Shown: in pieces, positions 61,880 to 64,000 of the stretch
Numbering within the stretch: position 1 is the stretch's first letter
How the letters are laid out: the number at the start of each line of letters is the position of its first letter
Source of the DNA: Zoroaster sp. YZ-2022
Taxonomy: Eukaryota; Echinodermata; Asteroidea; Forcipulatida; Zoroasteridae
Length of the DNA stretch: 64,000 nt
Assembly (NCBI GenBank): GCA_029582265.1
Contig: CM055827.1
Coordinates: forward strand, 124,001-188,000
Direction: 5' to 3'
Translations under genes and position numbers: made by a program
The notes under the pieces: model-generated
The model's database searches: none
Told to the model about the DNA's origin: nothing
The model's input: the letters and a program-made list of their open reading frames with translations, nothing else

Positions 61880-62593
61880 CAGGAACTCTGGTTAGATCGT
61901 TGCGCCAGGTACTCCCCATGTACCCAGACAAAGTCCTCAACATACATAAATTAGTTTCCTGGGGACCATCGGGAGTACCCAGGTGACAATGGCCCTTCTG
62001 CATATTACTAATGTACATATAGGATTGAGATTGCCTGGGAACCATCGGTTCCCTGGTGACAGACCCTTCTGCATTACTAATGTACATATGGATTGAGATT
62101 GCCTGGGTACCATCGGGGGACCCTAGGTGACAAAGACCCTTCTGCATTACTAATGTCATATAGGTTAGATTGCCTGGGTACCATGGAGTACCCTGGTGAC
62201 CGACCCTTCCATTACTAATGTACATATAGGATTAAGATTGTGGGTACCTAGAAACCTGGTGACAACGACCTTCTGCATTACTAATGTACATATAGGATTG
62301 AGATTGCCTGTTTTACCATGGGAGTACCCTAGGTGACAAGACCCCCTTTTGCATTATAATGTACATATAGGATTGGATTGCCTGGGAACCATCTTTGGAG
62401 CCCTAGGGGACAACGACCCCTTCTGCATTACTAATGTACATATAGGATTGAGATTGCCTGGGTACCATCGGGAGTCCCTAGGTGACAACGACCCCCTTTT
62501 GCATTACTAATGTACATATAGGATTGAGATTGCCTGGGACCTTGGGAGTACCCTGGGGGACAACGACCCCTTCTGCATTACTAATGTACATAT
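61880..62593. repeat. Minisatellite, about 75-bp unit, left segment (about 9 units)
   Basis: Unit: TTCTGCATTACTAATGTACA, TATAGGATTGAGATTGCCTG and GGTACCATCGGGAGTACCC, then AGGTGACAACGACC. Units here carry many small indels. The array resumes at 63737 after an inserted element. Minus-strand frames over it encode 25-residue repeats and are not counted as genes. Confidence 0.9.
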
Positions 62594-63736
62594 GTGACCC
62601 GCTCTCGAATGAGGAATGTCCCCCAGGGACCGTTTACGTAAACAAGCTCTGAAGTTCACATAACATAAAAATCGCATTGAAATCGATTTTGAGATTTTTA
62701 TTAAGGTCCTTAAATATCAAAGTTTGTGTGTGTTATTTTACTTTTGAAAAATATCAATAAAATAGAAAATAAAGACCTTTTCTCAAAAACGTGTCTGTGT
62801 CCATTTTTTCAAATGCGTCCTCGTTAGCTCCCAAAAAGCGAGTTTGAACTCCTTTATGCGCCGTTCGAGGCGCCATTATCATTTAACGGCATGTTTGGTA
62901 CTGTTAGAAAGGTCTGATGTGACCTCTGTAATTTACAATGACATCACTGTCTGAATACTGAATAATAAGATAAGCCCAAAACTAATAAAAAAAGTCTCCC
63001 TTTTTGCTAAGTCTAAGCCTCGTCGTAGGGTTCCATGACTATTGGATGACGTCGTCATGGGTTACTGAGCTTGCGGTTTGGATGTTTACCTCGAATGGAT
63101 AGACAAGCGCCAAAGTGGGGGGTTTAAAACGCCCTGCCCCCTGATTGTACTGTTGGGTTCGTGATTTTTCATACCTTTGCATGTCAGCGTACTGCATGTG
63201 CACGGCATGACTGGGCATGGGATTAAAGCGACCGGGCGGTCATACATTGTATAGTAGTATCGTCCGTTCTTCAGGTACCCTGATGGGTTTTTTGACAGTG
63301 TTTGTTATCAAACATTCAGGACCCAGAACTTCTAAAGTAATTTGAGCATTGCTTAAACTTTCACAGAGTATTCTTAAAGACATGGTCCATAAGCCTGTTA
63401 AATTTTGTGATTCTAGCCTTTCCCAAAGATTACCCCTTGCGGTAAGTTATTTACGTTCAAGTTCAGATACTATGTACATGGCATCGTAATACACGCGGGG
63501 CGTAAGTTCAAACATTTGTTTTTGTTAGCAGTGCGTACTTTTTAAAAAACCCCTTTTCTCTGTAGCGTTTTTTACAATCCACCAGTATCTCAACTTCTTT
63601 GTTTAATAACTTTGGAGCGGAAAAGGACATTTATGTTTGGCTTCATTGGAAAGCCCATTAAAAAGCTCGTTTGATGTATGTTTATCTCCATTTTTTCATA
63701 TTTGGGGACATTCCTCATTACGATAGGGGGAGTCAC
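62594..63736. mobile_element. Non-autonomous DNA transposon inserted in the minisatellite, 1143 bp
   Basis: Left end GTGACCCGCTCTCG then AATGAGGAATGTCCCC is mirrored by GGGGACATTCCTCATT then CGATAGGGGGAGTCAC: inverted repeats of about 33 bp. ATAT stands immediately outside both ends (62590-62593 and 63737-63740), while uninterrupted minisatellite units have a single ATAT at this place (ACATATAGG). This is a clean insertion with a 4-bp duplication, or TA if the ends are drawn two bases outwards. No transposase frame is found inside; the superfamily is not assigned. Confidence 0.85.
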
Positions 63737-63950
63737 ATATAGGACTGAGATTGCCTGGGTACCATTGGGGAGTACCCTGGGTGACAATGACCCTTCTGCA
63801 TTACTAATGTACATATAGGATTGAGATTGCCTGGGTACCATTGGGAGTACCCTAGGTGACAATGACCCTTCTGCATTACTAATGTACATATAGGATTGAG
63901 ATTGCCTGGGTACCATTGTGGAGTACCCTAGGTGACAACGACCCGTTCAG
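63737..63950. repeat. Minisatellite, right segment (about 2.8 units of 75-76 bp)
   Basis: Units start at 63737, 63813 and 63888 with ATATAGGA/CTGAGATTGCC and end TTCTGCATTACTAATGTAC. They are more regular than the left segment. The array ends near 63950 and the final 50 bp show nothing. Confidence 0.9.
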
Positions 63951-64000
63951 CAGCAGTTACTGTAAAGTAAGCAGTTTTGTCATAAATCCTAAAGGTTTTG

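Overview
The window is eukaryotic nuclear DNA from an animal, most likely a marine invertebrate. The evidence is spliced genes with GT/AG borders, a cationic amino acid transporter exon, a homologue of the nuclear protein SOBP (sine oculis-binding protein), and a dense mix of animal repeats: tRNA-derived SINEs, LINE remnants, a Ty3/gypsy-type LTR element, and piggyBac-, hAT- and mariner-type MITEs. I cannot name the species from sequence alone. There is no bacterial operon, CRISPR array or prophage.

Layout: 164-890 is a short tandem repeat. 1026-2960 (minus) is a decayed LTR retrotransposon with one LTR, a tRNA-Pro-like primer site and gag/protease remnants. 3115-3370 is a mariner-type MITE just upstream of the best gene, an SLC7A/CAT-family transporter exon (3463-5115, plus), which ends at a clean splice donor. 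A 500-N gap (5375-5874) follows. 5875-14395 is a large inverted structure: tandem tRNA-like units of about 168 bp flank tandem units of about 300 bp, all mirrored about a point near 10080. 14432-15025 is an (AAT)n tract joined to a probable LINE 3' end. 15518-38666 is a homogeneous satellite of about 242 bp and about 96 copies, stopped by a second 500-N gap.

The right part (39167-64000) is gene-poor and MITE-rich. A hAT-like element lies at 40147-41648 and a nested foldback at 43290-44085. A plus-strand SOBP homologue (44175-48378) has good splice sites but many frame changes; its intron holds two unrecognised protein-like minus-strand ORFs. After that come SINEs, foldback MITEs, a LINE reverse-transcriptase remnant, a possible minus-strand exon near 61.4 kb, and a minisatellite of about 75 bp (61880-63950) split by a 1.14-kb inverted-repeat transposon with a 4-bp target duplication.

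The genes do not form a pathway. The strongest unusual signals are the mirrored tRNA-like/300-bp palindrome, the satellite, and the transposon-split minisatellite. Consensus quality clearly varies (intact transporter exon, indel-ridden SOBP exon and left palindrome arm), and both gaps are placeholders. Copy counts and unit lengths were counted by eye and are approximate.
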